64,000 nt of DNA from assembly GCA_002452405.1 (NCBI GenBank), contig DKFP01000009.1, forward strand, positions 93,266 through 157,265, given 5' to 3'. This document shows positions 15,709 through 23,818 of this stretch, piece by piece. Source of the DNA: Deferribacteraceae bacterium UBA6793. Lineage in GTDB: Bacteria > Chrysiogenota > Deferribacteres > Deferribacterales > Geovibrionaceae. Made by a program: the position numbers and the translations under genes. Position 1 is the stretch's first letter. Each line of letters starts with the position of its first letter. A model generated the notes under the pieces. That model was given only the letters and a program-made list of their open reading frames with translations, was not told the DNA's origin and did not search any database.

Positions 15709-16383
15709 ATGCAAAAAAACATACTTTTTGACCTTGACGGAACTCTTACAGATCCTTCGGAAGGCATAACAGCCTGCATAGCCTATGCGCTTGAAAAACT
15801 GAGAGTCCCCTGCCCTCCGAAACAGCAGTTGAAAAAATACATAGGTCCGCCGCTCTGGCAGAGTTTTGCGGAACTTCTGAACACAACAGACAGAGAAGAG
15901 GCGCAGGCGGCCGTTGCAATATACCGCGAACGGTTCTCAACCGTAGGGCTATTCGAAAACACGCCCTATGAAGGCATCAGGGGCGCCCTTGAGAGGATAA
16001 GCTCCGCCGGATACGGTCTTTATGTCTGCACCTCTAAACCTGAAATTTTCGCCTCAAGAATTGTGGAACATTTCGGACTGAGCGGCTTTTTCCGAAAGGT
16101 ATACGGCAGCTCTCTGGACGGAACACATGTTGAAAAGGACGGACTGATAGCGCATCTTCTGTCGGCGGAGAGACTTAACCCTACTAATACCGTTATGATA
16201 GGAGACAGAATATACGATATTAACGGTGCGCGCTTAAACGGGATAAAGGGATACGGGGTATCATACGGATTTGGTGAAAAGGCTGAGTTTGCAGGGGCTG
16301 AGGCGGTTTTCGGATGTCCTTCCGAGATAGCAGACCATTTCACTGCACAAAACCCCTCTGCACCGGAACACGGATGGGAGTGA
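15709..16383 (+). CDS. gph: HAD-superfamily phosphatase (phosphoglycolate phosphatase-like)
   Basis: A 224-residue HAD hydrolase of subfamily IA. Motif I is FDLDGTLTD (nucleophile Asp8, acid Asp10). A helical cap follows at about 15-85. Motif II lies in YVCTSKP, and motif III/IV in GDRIYDINGA near residue 170. The closest named groups are phosphoglycolate phosphatase Gph and PpaX-like pyrophosphatases. Substrate specificity in this family cannot be read from the motifs, so the symbol is tentative. It diverges from the sigma-54-driven DUF4405-like gene, with 157 bp between the open reading frames. No strong Shine-Dalgarno precedes the ATG. Confidence 0.82.
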   Translation: MQKNILFDLDGTLTDPSEGITACIAYALEKLRVPCPPKQQLKKYIGPPLWQSFAELLNTTDREEAQAAVAIYRERFSTVGLFENTPYEGIRGALERISSAGYGLYVCTSKPEIFASRIVEHFGLSGFFRKVYGSSLDGTHVEKDGLIAHLLSAERLNPTNTVMIGDRIYDINGARLNGIKGYGVSYGFGEKAEFAGAEAVFGCPSEIADHFTAQNPSAPEHGWE

Positions 16384-16440
16384 ATCATCCGGCGCGGTGC
16401 AGAGAAGTTATATCAATGCCCGAAGGCAGTGAAATCAGTT

Positions 16441-16764
16441 TCAAACGGCTCTTGTGATCGTGAACTTATCGTTTATAAAAGCGGCAAGATCGGCAGCAAT
16501 CATGTTTATGTTGCCGACGTATGTCAGCGAATCCTCTCCGGAAAGGTAGAGAATCTCCTCTCTGGAAAGTCTTGTTTTTTCAAACTGGTTCACATAAGCC
16601 AGCTCTCTGTCCGTCCAGCGCTCAAATGTGGAAAGGCTCAGAAGGGTAAAGTGTTCTTTCTCAATGATGAATCTGGCAAGGACGACGAGCTTCTCTTTTT
16701 GCAGCCCCCTGTCAAAAACTCTGAAAATGTCTCCAACGCAGTACATTGCTTGACTGTGCATCAT
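16441..16764 (-). CDS. Hypothetical protein, 107 residues
   Basis: I do not recognise this protein. It has no signal peptide or membrane segment and is predicted largely helical. Central segments such as RFIIEKEHFTLLSLSTF and KTRLSREEILYLSGED have ordinary coding character, whereas the opposite-strand frame is rich in Cys and Ser and looks like a shadow. GAGG lies 2-5 nt before a double ATG (16764 and 16761), with another ATG at codon 7, so the exact start is uncertain. It converges with the HAD phosphatase gene. Confidence 0.55.
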   Translation of the reverse strand: MMHSQAMYCVGDIFRVFDRGLQKEKLVVLARFIIEKEHFTLLSLSTFERWTDRELAYVNQFEKTRLSREEILYLSGEDSLTYVGNINMIAADLAAFINDKFTITRAV

Positions 16765-16803
16765 AACCTCATAGACGGGTCAATACCCGATGTTCTTGTA
16801 TAG

Positions 16804-17222
16804 CTTTACAATATGAATTATAAAGACTGTATCTATTTCTGCAAGCGAAAGTTTTTTCTAAATTAATAACCTCTTTATGAAATTGACCAATGCTTTCACT
16901 ATGAATGTACCTGAGCTTAAAACGGCTGAATGTTCAATATCTTCCGCAGGCATATGAGAGAAAAGACGTTTTATTCAGAGAAAATCTGCATTAAAAAAAA
17001 TTATAGGCACACGCTTTTTTAACTTTTGTCGAACAGATTTTTTATTCCCGATAATGATATCCGCAATGGAAAACTTCAATGTTCATATTATAAACACCTT
17101 CCGCTTATTTTTTGAACAGCTATTTAATAATTATGAAACGATAAAAATTATACACAGCACTCAAACGCCCTCACAGGTATGCATACAGTAAATTGTCATA
17201 ATTGTGACACATCACGGTTATT
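16804..17222. other. AT-rich intergenic region upstream of soluble chemoreceptor
   Basis: About 420 bp without a credible gene. It is very AT-rich and includes the short dyad TGTCA-N6-TGACA at 17194-17209 just upstream of a sigma-54 promoter. No repeat family member, tRNA or clear terminator is visible. Its length would allow upstream activator sites. Confidence 0.6.
17194..17209. promoter_or_regulatory. Dyad TGTCA-N6-TGACA upstream of sigma-54 promoter
   Basis: Perfect 5-bp inverted arms separated by 6 bp, ending 14 bp before the -24 element. It could be a regulator site. It is closer than typical enhancer sites for sigma-54 activators, so its role is uncertain. Confidence 0.35.
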
Positions 17223-17223
17223 T

Positions 17224-17239
17224 TGGCACAACGATTGCA
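17224..17239 (+). promoter_or_regulatory. Sigma-54 promoter for soluble chemoreceptor
   Basis: TGGCAC (17224-17229), 5 nt, TTGCA (17235-17239) with 10 nt between GG and GC: essentially consensus. The predicted start lies near 17250, just before GAGGAGG and the ATG at 17265. Confidence 0.85.
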
Positions 17240-17264
17240 AACCTACCATAATGAGGAGGCGTAC

Positions 17265-18677
17265 ATGTGGGGAACGTCAACAAAAAAAATTAATAAATTA
17301 TTATCATCACTCGAGAAAATGATTTCGGGCAATCTCGATCTGAACACAAGATTCGAAGATTCTAAAAATGATCAATACGCTGCAACAGGCGGTATCCTGA
17401 ACAAACTGTTCGAAAAGATACAATCGTCTGTATTCGATATCTCAGCAGCATCCGTAAAGCTCTCCAAAACCGCACCTGTGTTGGATTCCGCGGCAAAAAC
17501 ACTGAAACACGGCTCTGTTTCTCAGGCAGAACAGGTGATGCAAATAGCGGCGGCATCGAGACAGCTCTCGGCAACTGTTGAAAGCGTCACAAACAGCACT
17601 GTGGAGGCGACCGAGTTTTCCGCAAGCATCATTAAATCCGCCGATGCAGCTATGACGAAGAGCAAAAACTCATCCGACACCATGCAGGAAGTGAAAAAGA
17701 AGGTAGACGAGCTTCAGGCACAGATGAAATCCATGGAGGAATACTCCAAAAGCATCGGCTCCATAATGGAGATGATTAAAAAAATAGCAGACCAGACAAA
17801 CCTGCTCTCCCTTAACGCGTCTATCGAAGCAGCAAGAGCGGGTGAAATGGGAAGAGGCTTCGCGGTGGTCGCCACAGAGGTGCGCAAGCTGGCGGAACAA
17901 TCCATGGAAGCGACAAACGGTGTGGAAAAAATACTTAACAGCATAAAATCCAGCATAACAACATCCGGCAGATCTGTGAACGAAGTCCTGAAATCCGTTG
18001 ACGAAAGCGCAGAGATAAGCAGCGAAGCGGTGGTGCTGCTGGAAAGCGTCACAATGAGTATCGAACAGCTTGACGAAAGACTGAAAGTGATAGCTCTTTC
18101 CGGCAAAGAACAGGAGGAAACAGTTCACAGTGTTGCGGATTCAATTGAACATATAGCTGTCCAGGCTGACGAGCAGTCCGACCTTGCGGGCAGACTGGAA
18201 GAGATTGTAGATTCCATAAATTCTGGATGCGACGAACTTCTTCTGGGCGTTGGCAGATTCCGTCTGAAAGCACACGAAAGATCTGCGAAGACAGCGGAAT
18301 CAGCGACTGCGGCACGGGAGCTGAAGTCTATGGATTCCGGTTCTCTGGAATCGTTTCTCAACGGGTTCATATCTCACCACGGCTTCATAGAGCTGGCATA
18401 TGTCACAGACAGCCGCGGAAGACAGGTTTCGCCGAACGTGTGGAACAAATCCGTCAAACAGAACAACGACCGCACAACACTCGGTTCCGACTGGTCAACA
18501 CGTGACTGGTACAGGGTTCCGGCACGCACCGGGGAAACCTACATAAGCGATATATACCGCTCTTCTGCATCAGGCAGCTTCTGCTTTACGGTTTCCGTTC
18601 CGGTAAAGGGAGATAACGAAGATTTAAAGGGTGTTTTTGCAGTGGATATTAACTTTTCCGCCATGATTGACATCTGA
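17265..18677 (+). CDS. Soluble methyl-accepting chemotaxis-type protein with C-terminal Cache-like domain
   Basis: A 470-residue protein with no transmembrane segment. Residues 1-60 are a short helical lead. A signalling coiled coil spans about 70-350 with the conserved tip (ADQTNLLSLNASIEAARAG, GRGFAVVATEVRKLAEQ). The C-terminal ~115 residues have the strand pattern of a Cache/PDC sensor (IELAYVTDSRGRQVS, then RDWYRVP, then ISDIYRSSASGSFCFTVSVPV, then GVFAVDIN). Cache domains are normally extracytoplasmic; here the sensor must be cytoplasmic. GAGGAGG 6-10 nt before ATG 17265 decides the start. A sigma-54 promoter precedes it, suggesting co-regulation with flagellar or nitrogen-related genes. 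The Cys in GSFCFTV could be a sensing residue; that is speculation. Confidence 0.88.
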   Translation: MWGTSTKKINKLLSSLEKMISGNLDLNTRFEDSKNDQYAATGGILNKLFEKIQSSVFDISAASVKLSKTAPVLDSAAKTLKHGSVSQAEQVMQIAAASRQLSATVESVTNSTVEATEFSASIIKSADAAMTKSKNSSDTMQEVKKKVDELQAQMKSMEEYSKSIGSIMEMIKKIADQTNLLSLNASIEAARAGEMGRGFAVVATEVRKLAEQSMEATNGVEKILNSIKSSITTSGRSVNEVLKSVDESAEISSEAVVLLESVTMSIEQLDERLKVIALSGKEQEETVHSVADSIEHIAVQADEQSDLAGRLEEIVDSINSGCDELLLGVGRFRLKAHERSAKTAESATAARELKSMDSGSLESFLNGFISHHGFIELAYVTDSRGRQVSPNVWNKSVKQNNDRTTLGSDWSTRDWYRVPARTGETYISDIYRSSASGSFCFTVSVPVKGDNEDLKGVFAVDINFSAMIDI

Positions 18678-18740
18678 AATTAAATTTTTTGACACATCTC
18701 AATTGAAACTATCAGCAAATAGTGCCATAACTTTGTTATA

Positions 18741-18910
18741 GAGCATTTTTCGAAAGCAATGCCGTCTTTGCGAGCGGAGAGAAGCAATCTGCACCGCATA
18801 TAATTCCAGATACGGCATTTTAATGCCGAGGGAGCAGATCGCCGCGTCGCTGACGCTCCTCGCGAAGACGGAAAAAACGTCTGATACGACATAATTCATG
18901 AAAAATGCTC
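18741..18910. mobile_element. MITE-like element C4 with perfect 11-bp inverted ends
   Basis: A 170-bp element bounded by GAGCATTTTTC (18741-18751) and GAAAAATGCTC (18900-18910). Inside are CGTCTTTGCGAGCGGAGAG...GCAATCTGC and GCAGATCGCCGCGTCGC...CTCCTCGCGAAGACGG, a rearranged version of the family core. TA precedes the left end; no TA follows the right end. It sits between the chemoreceptor and methyltransferase genes, and the GAGG of the latter starts 11 bp after its right end. Confidence 0.82.
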
Positions 18911-18934
18911 CAACTATTTCCGAGGTTTTTATTC

Positions 18935-19612
18935 ATGGATTTTTACAGAATGCTGTCGGAAGGTTATGACGAGATTTTTCCTTACTCACCGGACGCCGGT
19001 TCACTTGTGAAAAGTTTTGCGCCATCAGGTGGTCTAATTCTCGATGTAGGCAGCGCAACCGGACAATATGTCAAACGATATTCCAGAAGCGGATATAAAG
19101 CATACGGACTGGAATATGTACCGGAACTGGTGCATTTCCGTGAGAATACCGCTGTGGGCGATATGACCGACCTGCCCTTTTCACCTGTTTTCGACGTTGT
19201 CTCCTGTATGGGCAACACCCTTGCCCATTGCCGCAACTACACCCACGCGGAAAACATAGTCCGCGGATTTTACGACGTCCTGAAACCTCAGGGAACCGCG
19301 GTTGTGCAGATTCTGAACTATCACAGGATACTCACTGTCAAACCTGCATCACTTCCTGAAATACGCACTGAACATTATGTTTTCAGAAGAAATTACGAAT
19401 ATATTAAAAACCATATATCTTTCAAAGGAGTGCTGAAAGGCGGCAGACAGTCGAGAACTTCGACGGTCACTCTTTACCCTCTCACTCCGCGAGAGCTTCT
19501 GGACGCCGCTATGGCAGCAGGGTTCAGTTTTATAGAGTATATGGGCAGCTTCAAAGGTGCTGGATTTGACATGGCGGAAGATTTTATGCTTGTGGCGGTG
19601 CTTAAAAAATGA
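18935..19612 (+). CDS. Class I SAM-dependent methyltransferase
   Basis: A 225-residue protein. Motif I is LILDVGSATGQYVKRY, followed by an acidic loop (YGLEYVPELV), then VGDMTDLPF and VVSCMGNTLAH, the usual Rossmann-fold methyltransferase order. The substrate is not identifiable. GAGG 9 nt before ATG 18935 decides the start; an upstream ATG at 18905 lies inside the MITE end. Its stop codon overlaps the ATG of the YgiD-like gene by 4 nt, so the two are co-translated. Confidence 0.85.
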   Translation: MDFYRMLSEGYDEIFPYSPDAGSLVKSFAPSGGLILDVGSATGQYVKRYSRSGYKAYGLEYVPELVHFRENTAVGDMTDLPFSPVFDVVSCMGNTLAHCRNYTHAENIVRGFYDVLKPQGTAVVQILNYHRILTVKPASLPEIRTEHYVFRRNYEYIKNHISFKGVLKGGRQSRTSTVTLYPLTPRELLDAAMAAGFSFIEYMGSFKGAGFDMAEDFMLVAVLKK

Positions 19613-20373
19613 AAACTCCGGTTCTGTTCATAGGTCACGGGTCACCAATGAACATAGTACAAAAAAATAAGTTTACAATGAGTCTCGAAACACTTGGGCA
19701 AACCATTACAAAGCCAAAGGCGATATGCGTTTTCTCAGCCCACTGGCAGACACAGGGACTGAAAATACACTGCGGAGACAGGGCGAAACAGATATATGAC
19801 TTTTTCGGATTTCCTGACGAGCTTTACAGGGTGACATATAACCCTGTCGGTGCACCCGGTTATGCAAAAAAAGCGGCGGAACTGACAGGCGGAAAATGCG
19901 ACAGCTCATGGGGCAACGACCATGCGGCGTGGAGCGTTCTGCACCACATGTATCCCGATGCGGACGTGCCCGTATTTTATATGAGCAGCGACATGACCGC
20001 GGACTACCGCACCATTTTCGACACGGCGGCAAAGCTGAAACCACTCAGGGAAAGCGGTGTGCTTTTCATCGGCAGCGGAAACATAGTCCACAATCTGCGC
20101 AATGCTGACTTTTACAACGAAGATGCGGAACCAAACTATCGCGGCGTGGAGTTTGACAACGCAATAAAAGGCGCAGTGATGGGCGCAAACTCAGACAGAA
20201 TATGCGACCCTATGAAACTCGGCGAAAGCGCGAAATTCGCCGTTCCCACCCGCGACCATTACATCCCTTTTGTGATGGCGTGCGGACTGCGGGAGAAGAA
20301 CGACACGGTGAGCTTTCCATGCGAAATATTCCAGAACGCAAGTGTATCCATGCGTTCAGTGATATTCACCTGA
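19609..20373 (+). CDS. ygiD: YgiD-like class III extradiol dioxygenase (4,5-DOPA dioxygenase family)
   Basis: A 254-residue member of the LigB/MEMO-like superfamily. The N-terminal FIGHGSPMN motif, SAHW near residue 43, a DHAAWSVLHHMYP segment and a late TRDHYIPF supply histidines for the metal site. E. coli YgiD cleaves L-DOPA in vitro; its natural substrate is unclear. It overlaps the methyltransferase gene by 4 nt. The next gene, 79 bp downstream behind a separate promoter, encodes an AMMECR1 protein. AMMECR1 domains are often fused to or neighbour LigB/MEMO-type proteins. Confidence 0.87.
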   Translation: MKTPVLFIGHGSPMNIVQKNKFTMSLETLGQTITKPKAICVFSAHWQTQGLKIHCGDRAKQIYDFFGFPDELYRVTYNPVGAPGYAKKAAELTGGKCDSSWGNDHAAWSVLHHMYPDADVPVFYMSSDMTADYRTIFDTAAKLKPLRESGVLFIGSGNIVHNLRNADFYNEDAEPNYRGVEFDNAIKGAVMGANSDRICDPMKLGESAKFAVPTRDHYIPFVMACGLREKNDTVSFPCEIFQNASVSMRSVIFT

Positions 20374-20391
20374 TAATATCGTTTCTTGCAG

Positions 20392-20420
20392 TTGACAAAT
20401 CTTTTCCAAGCCGTTTTAAT
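20392..20420 (+). promoter_or_regulatory. Sigma-70-type promoter for AMMECR1-korAB operon
   Basis: TTGACA (20392-20397), a 17-bp spacer and TTTAAT (20415-20420), 32 nt before the ATG of the AMMECR1 gene. It is near-consensus and separates this operon from ygiD. Confidence 0.75.
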
Positions 20421-20452
20421 TAAGGTAACAATATTTTATTTTCCGGTGAAAC

Positions 20453-21019
20453 ATGGATTTTAAAATCAGCCGAGAAGGAAAACTGTTTCTCCTGAAAACC
20501 GCAAGAAACAGTATTAAGGACAAGCTCTACGGTTCTGACACAGATTGCGGCGACAAACCTGACGGTCTTGATTTCAAGAGCGGATGCTTTGTCACGCTGC
20601 ACCTTCGTAAACGACTGCGGGGCTGCATTGGCAATTTCAGAGACGACATTGCCATTGTGGATAACGTAAAAGAGATGGCTCGTCAGGCGGCGTTCGCCGA
20701 CCCGCGTTTCGGTCCCGTTTCAAGGGACGAGTTCGCAATGTGCGAAATCGAAATTTCAGTTCTTTCCCCCATGATACCCGCAACGGCGGAAGATATAACC
20801 ATCGGCAGGGACGGAATCTACATCATCAACGGATATAACAGAGGCGTTCTTTTGCCACAGGTGGCAAAGGAACACTACTGGGACAGAGAAACATTTCTGG
20901 AGCAGACCTGCGTTAAGGCGGGGCTGCCGCAGAATGCCTATAAAGACAAAGACACAACGATATTCAGGTTTGAAGCGCTGGTTTTCGGCGACGGCGACCT
21001 GTACCGTTCAGAGGAATGA
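20453..21019 (+). CDS. amrA: AMMECR1-domain protein (AmmeMemoRadiSam system component A-like)
   Basis: A 188-residue protein spanning one AMMECR1 domain. The signature lies in FVTLHLRKRLRGCIGNF near residue 55, with PATAEDITIGRDGIYI and GVLLPQVAKEHYWDRETFL further on. The domain is widespread, often linked to MEMO/LigB proteins and a radical SAM enzyme; its biochemistry is not settled. Here a LigB-type gene lies upstream, but no radical SAM partner of that system is in the window. The stop overlaps the start region of korA, so it is transcribed and probably translated with the 2-oxoacid oxidoreductase. Confidence 0.88.
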   Translation: MDFKISREGKLFLLKTARNSIKDKLYGSDTDCGDKPDGLDFKSGCFVTLHLRKRLRGCIGNFRDDIAIVDNVKEMARQAAFADPRFGPVSRDEFAMCEIEISVLSPMIPATAEDITIGRDGIYIINGYNRGVLLPQVAKEHYWDRETFLEQTCVKAGLPQNAYKDKDTTIFRFEALVFGDGDLYRSEE

Positions 21020-21021
21020 AC

Positions 21022-22710
21022 ATGGAAAAAACTTTTGTCTGGAAAGTGGGCGGACCCGCCGGATTCGGCATCACCACCCTCGGACCCGTATTCGCAAAAA
21101 TCCTTAAAGACTGCGGATATTTTATTCACGGATATCTGGAATACCCGTCGCTTATCCGCGGCGGATACAACAGCTATCAGATGGTTTTCGGCAAAACTCC
21201 GGTCACCGCGCCAAAAAAACGTATCGACCTTTACATCGCGCTTGACGACGTGTGTTTCGAAAGGGAGACGTTCGACGACGACACCATAGTTATAGGCGAT
21301 TTCGACAACCTGAAAAAAGCTGACGGCATTAAGGGCGTTAAGGTCAACGTGCCGCTGAAAAAGATAGTCGAAGACCTCAACGGCAAAGACATCATGCGCA
21401 ACACTGCTGCGCTGGGCGCTTCCGTTGCCGCTCTCGGTCTGCCGGAAGATGTTATGGCAGCCGTTGTTGCTGCGAGCTACCCCGGCAAAATATCAAAACC
21501 GAACGTAGACGCCGCACAGGCTGGCTTTTCACACTGCAAGCCTATGATAAAACTTGAAAAAACAGATAACGGTTCATGCAAAAAAGCACCCGTAATGACT
21601 GGAAACGAAGCGGTCTCCATAGGCGCTATCCGCGCAGGCGTGACCTTTTTCAGCACCTACCCCATGACCCCAGCATCGTCTATTCTGCACTATCTGGCGA
21701 AAGAGGCGCGTGACTACCACGTCACCGTTAAACATGCGGAGGACGAAATTGCAGGTATACTTATGGCAATCGGCGCAGCTCATGCAGGCGCAAGAGCCAT
21801 GACAGGAACGTCAGGCGGCGGTTTCGCTCTTATGAACGAAGGCTTCGGTCTGGCGGCAATCACCGAGATACCCATCGTCGTGGCGCTTTCACAGCGTCCC
21901 GGACCAGCAACCGGTATGCCCACATGGACAGAGCAGGCAGACCTGCAATACGCTCTTCACGCTTCACAGGGTGAGTTTCTGAGAGCCATCTACTCTCCTG
22001 CCGACCTTGATGAGGCATACAAATTCACAATCGACGCGTTCAACCTCGCGGAAAAATATCAGATACCGGTAATTGTACTACTGGACAAGTTCCTCTCTGA
22101 ATCGCATTTTATGGCGCACGACATGGACACCAACTACGGAACCATGGACAGAGGACTGATATTCAAAGGCAACCCGGAAAAACCATACGAACATTTCAAA
22201 CGATATGAAGAGACTGAAAACGGCGTCCCCACACGAAGCATCCCCGGAACACCCGGCGGTCTCTTCGTTGCGGGCAGCAATGAGCACGATAAAACCGGTT
22301 TCGTTATCGACAGCGCCGACAACAGGGTATATCAGACTGACAGACGCTTTAAAAAGCAGCCTTTCGTAGCGGCTGAAATGCCCCATCCATATCTCATAGG
22401 CAAAGAGGACGCTCCCCTCACTTTCGTCTGCTTCGGCTCAATGAAACAGGTTCTGCTTGAGGCAATGAAATATGACGACAGGTTCAATTTCATCTATTTC
22501 CCTGCGGTGCATCCGCTTGAATGGGAAAAGATAGCCGACCTGCTCAAAGGCAGAAATCTCGTGGCTTTTGAAAACAACAAAACCGCACAGCTTCGCGCAC
22601 TCATAGCGGAGAACACAGGGATATACATCCAAAAGACCTGTCTGAAATACGACGGTCGCCCCTTCTTCACCGAAGAAGTGGTTGAATACGTAGGGGAGGC
22701 GCTTAAATGA
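21022..22710 (+). CDS. korA: 2-oxoacid:acceptor oxidoreductase, fused gamma-alpha subunit
   Basis: Large subunit of a 2-oxoglutarate (or related 2-oxoacid):ferredoxin oxidoreductase of 562 residues. The gamma domain at about 1-185 has VGGPAGFGITTLGPVFAK. The alpha pyrimidine-binding domain at about 195-450 has GNEAVSIGAIRAGV and YPMTPASSI, and a C-terminal core domain follows. It needs KorB for thiamine diphosphate. GAGGA 6 nt before ATG 21022 favours that start over ATG 21016, which overlaps the amrA stop. The korB start overlaps its stop by 4 nt. In an organism with aconitase this enzyme links succinyl-CoA and 2-oxoglutarate. Specificity against other 2-oxoacids is not provable here. Confidence 0.93.
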   Translation: MEKTFVWKVGGPAGFGITTLGPVFAKILKDCGYFIHGYLEYPSLIRGGYNSYQMVFGKTPVTAPKKRIDLYIALDDVCFERETFDDDTIVIGDFDNLKKADGIKGVKVNVPLKKIVEDLNGKDIMRNTAALGASVAALGLPEDVMAAVVAASYPGKISKPNVDAAQAGFSHCKPMIKLEKTDNGSCKKAPVMTGNEAVSIGAIRAGVTFFSTYPMTPASSILHYLAKEARDYHVTVKHAEDEIAGILMAIGAAHAGARAMTGTSGGGFALMNEGFGLAAITEIPIVVALSQRPGPATGMPTWTEQADLQYALHASQGEFLRAIYSPADLDEAYKFTIDAFNLAEKYQIPVIVLLDKFLSESHFMAHDMDTNYGTMDRGLIFKGNPEKPYEHFKRYEETENGVPTRSIPGTPGGLFVAGSNEHDKTGFVIDSADNRVYQTDRRFKKQPFVAAEMPHPYLIGKEDAPLTFVCFGSMKQVLLEAMKYDDRFNFIYFPAVHPLEWEKIADLLKGRNLVAFENNKTAQLRALIAENTGIYIQKTCLKYDGRPFFTEEVVEYVGEALK

Positions 22711-23528
22711 AACCCGTTGAATATAACACTGGAAAAGTCCCCAACTGGTGCCCTGGATGCGGAAACTTTGCCATCTGGAACAGTATTAAAAAGGCACTCT
22801 CAAACCTTGAGATTGAACCCCATAAACTGGCGCTGGTCTCAGGCATCGGCTGCTCAGGCAAGATGGTTAACTACGTCCGCAGCTATGCGCTGCAAACACT
22901 CCACGGCAGAACCATGCCGGTGGCAACAGGTATCAAACTCGCCAACCCTGATATGACTGTGCTGGTCAACGGAGGCGACGGCGACGGATACGGCATGGGT
23001 GTCGGTCACCTCATTCACGCTATCAGACGAAACATAAACGTCACCTACATCGTACATCACAACAAGGTGTATGGACTGACCACTGGTCAGGCGGCTCCTA
23101 CATCCCCGGAAGGCACCATAACGAAATCAACCCCCTTCGGCGTTGTGGACGCAACGATCAACCCGCTGATACTGGCTATGGCAGCGGGCGCCACTTTTGT
23201 TGCAAGGGGCTATACGGGCGAATCGGAACACCTTACCGACCTTATCATGCAGGGTATCAACCATAAAGGTTTCGCACTCATCGACGTGTTCCAGCCCTGC
23301 GTCACATTCGGCGGTCAGTACAAATATGAATATTATGACCAGCGCGTAGTAAAAATGGATAAAATGCCATCGCACGACGAGGCTGTTGCTCTGGCAGCGG
23401 ATCAGGAAAAGCTGTCCATCGGCTTATATTCGCAATATGAACGCGCACCCTATGAGGCGCGCCACCCCGAAATCAGCCGAACTGTGGAAATGAAAGACGT
23501 TTCAAAGCTGATAGAGGCTTATATCTAA
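22707..23528 (+). CDS. korB: 2-oxoacid:acceptor oxidoreductase, beta subunit
   Basis: A 273-residue thiamine diphosphate and Fe-S subunit. N-terminal cysteines lie in WCPGCGNF and GIGCSGK. The ThDP motif is NGGDGDGYGMGVGHLIHA, followed by NVTYIVHHNKVYGLTTGQ. Its size and the GDGD motif fit two-subunit KorAB rather than four-subunit pyruvate oxidoreductases. It overlaps korA by 4 nt and is followed by a strong terminator. No ferredoxin gene is adjacent, so a separately encoded ferredoxin is expected. Confidence 0.94.
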   Translation: MKPVEYNTGKVPNWCPGCGNFAIWNSIKKALSNLEIEPHKLALVSGIGCSGKMVNYVRSYALQTLHGRTMPVATGIKLANPDMTVLVNGGDGDGYGMGVGHLIHAIRRNINVTYIVHHNKVYGLTTGQAAPTSPEGTITKSTPFGVVDATINPLILAMAAGATFVARGYTGESEHLTDLIMQGINHKGFALIDVFQPCVTFGGQYKYEYYDQRVVKMDKMPSHDEAVALAADQEKLSIGLYSQYERAPYEARHPEISRTVEMKDVSKLIEAYI

Positions 23529-23540
23529 GCAAAAATGATA

Positions 23541-23567
23541 AGGCGGTGCTTCGGCACCGCTTTTTTA
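23541..23567 (+). terminator. Rho-independent terminator of korAB operon
   Basis: GCGGTGC, TTCG tetraloop, GCACCGC, then six T. It begins 12 nt after the korB stop. Confidence 0.96.
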
Positions 23568-23737
23568 TTCCGGACACGACAGGTCGTCAATTAAAAACAT
23601 ATCAAATCATATATTCTTTCTCATCAAGCATTTCCGCAGATTTTTTTTCATGTTTCAAATTAATACTTTTGTAAAACACCATCAGTTATTTAAATTCAGA
23701 TAATTAGAAACTATATTTATTGATAATAATATTCGTC

Positions 23738-23789
23738 TTGACAAACTCAACATAAAATGGAAATATTACTTAACGATAATTTTTATCGT
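23738..23789 (+). promoter_or_regulatory. Promoter and palindromic operator of cytochrome c peroxidase gene
   Basis: TTGACA (23738-23743) is followed after 17 bp by AAATAT. The perfect palindrome ACGATAA-TTT-TTATCGT occupies 23773-23789 where transcription would begin. The position is that of a repressor site. The AT-rich GATAA/TTATC arms recall Fur/PerR-type boxes, but the regulator is not identified. Confidence 0.55.
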
Positions 23790-23818
23790 AGAAAACCAAC
23801 TAAACTAAGAGGTGGAAC

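Noticed and set aside
16429..16803. Plus-strand frame of 124 codons opposite the hypothetical gene
   Set aside because: It lacks a good ribosome site and has shadow-like composition; the minus-strand frame has GAGG before a double ATG and more protein-like sequence.
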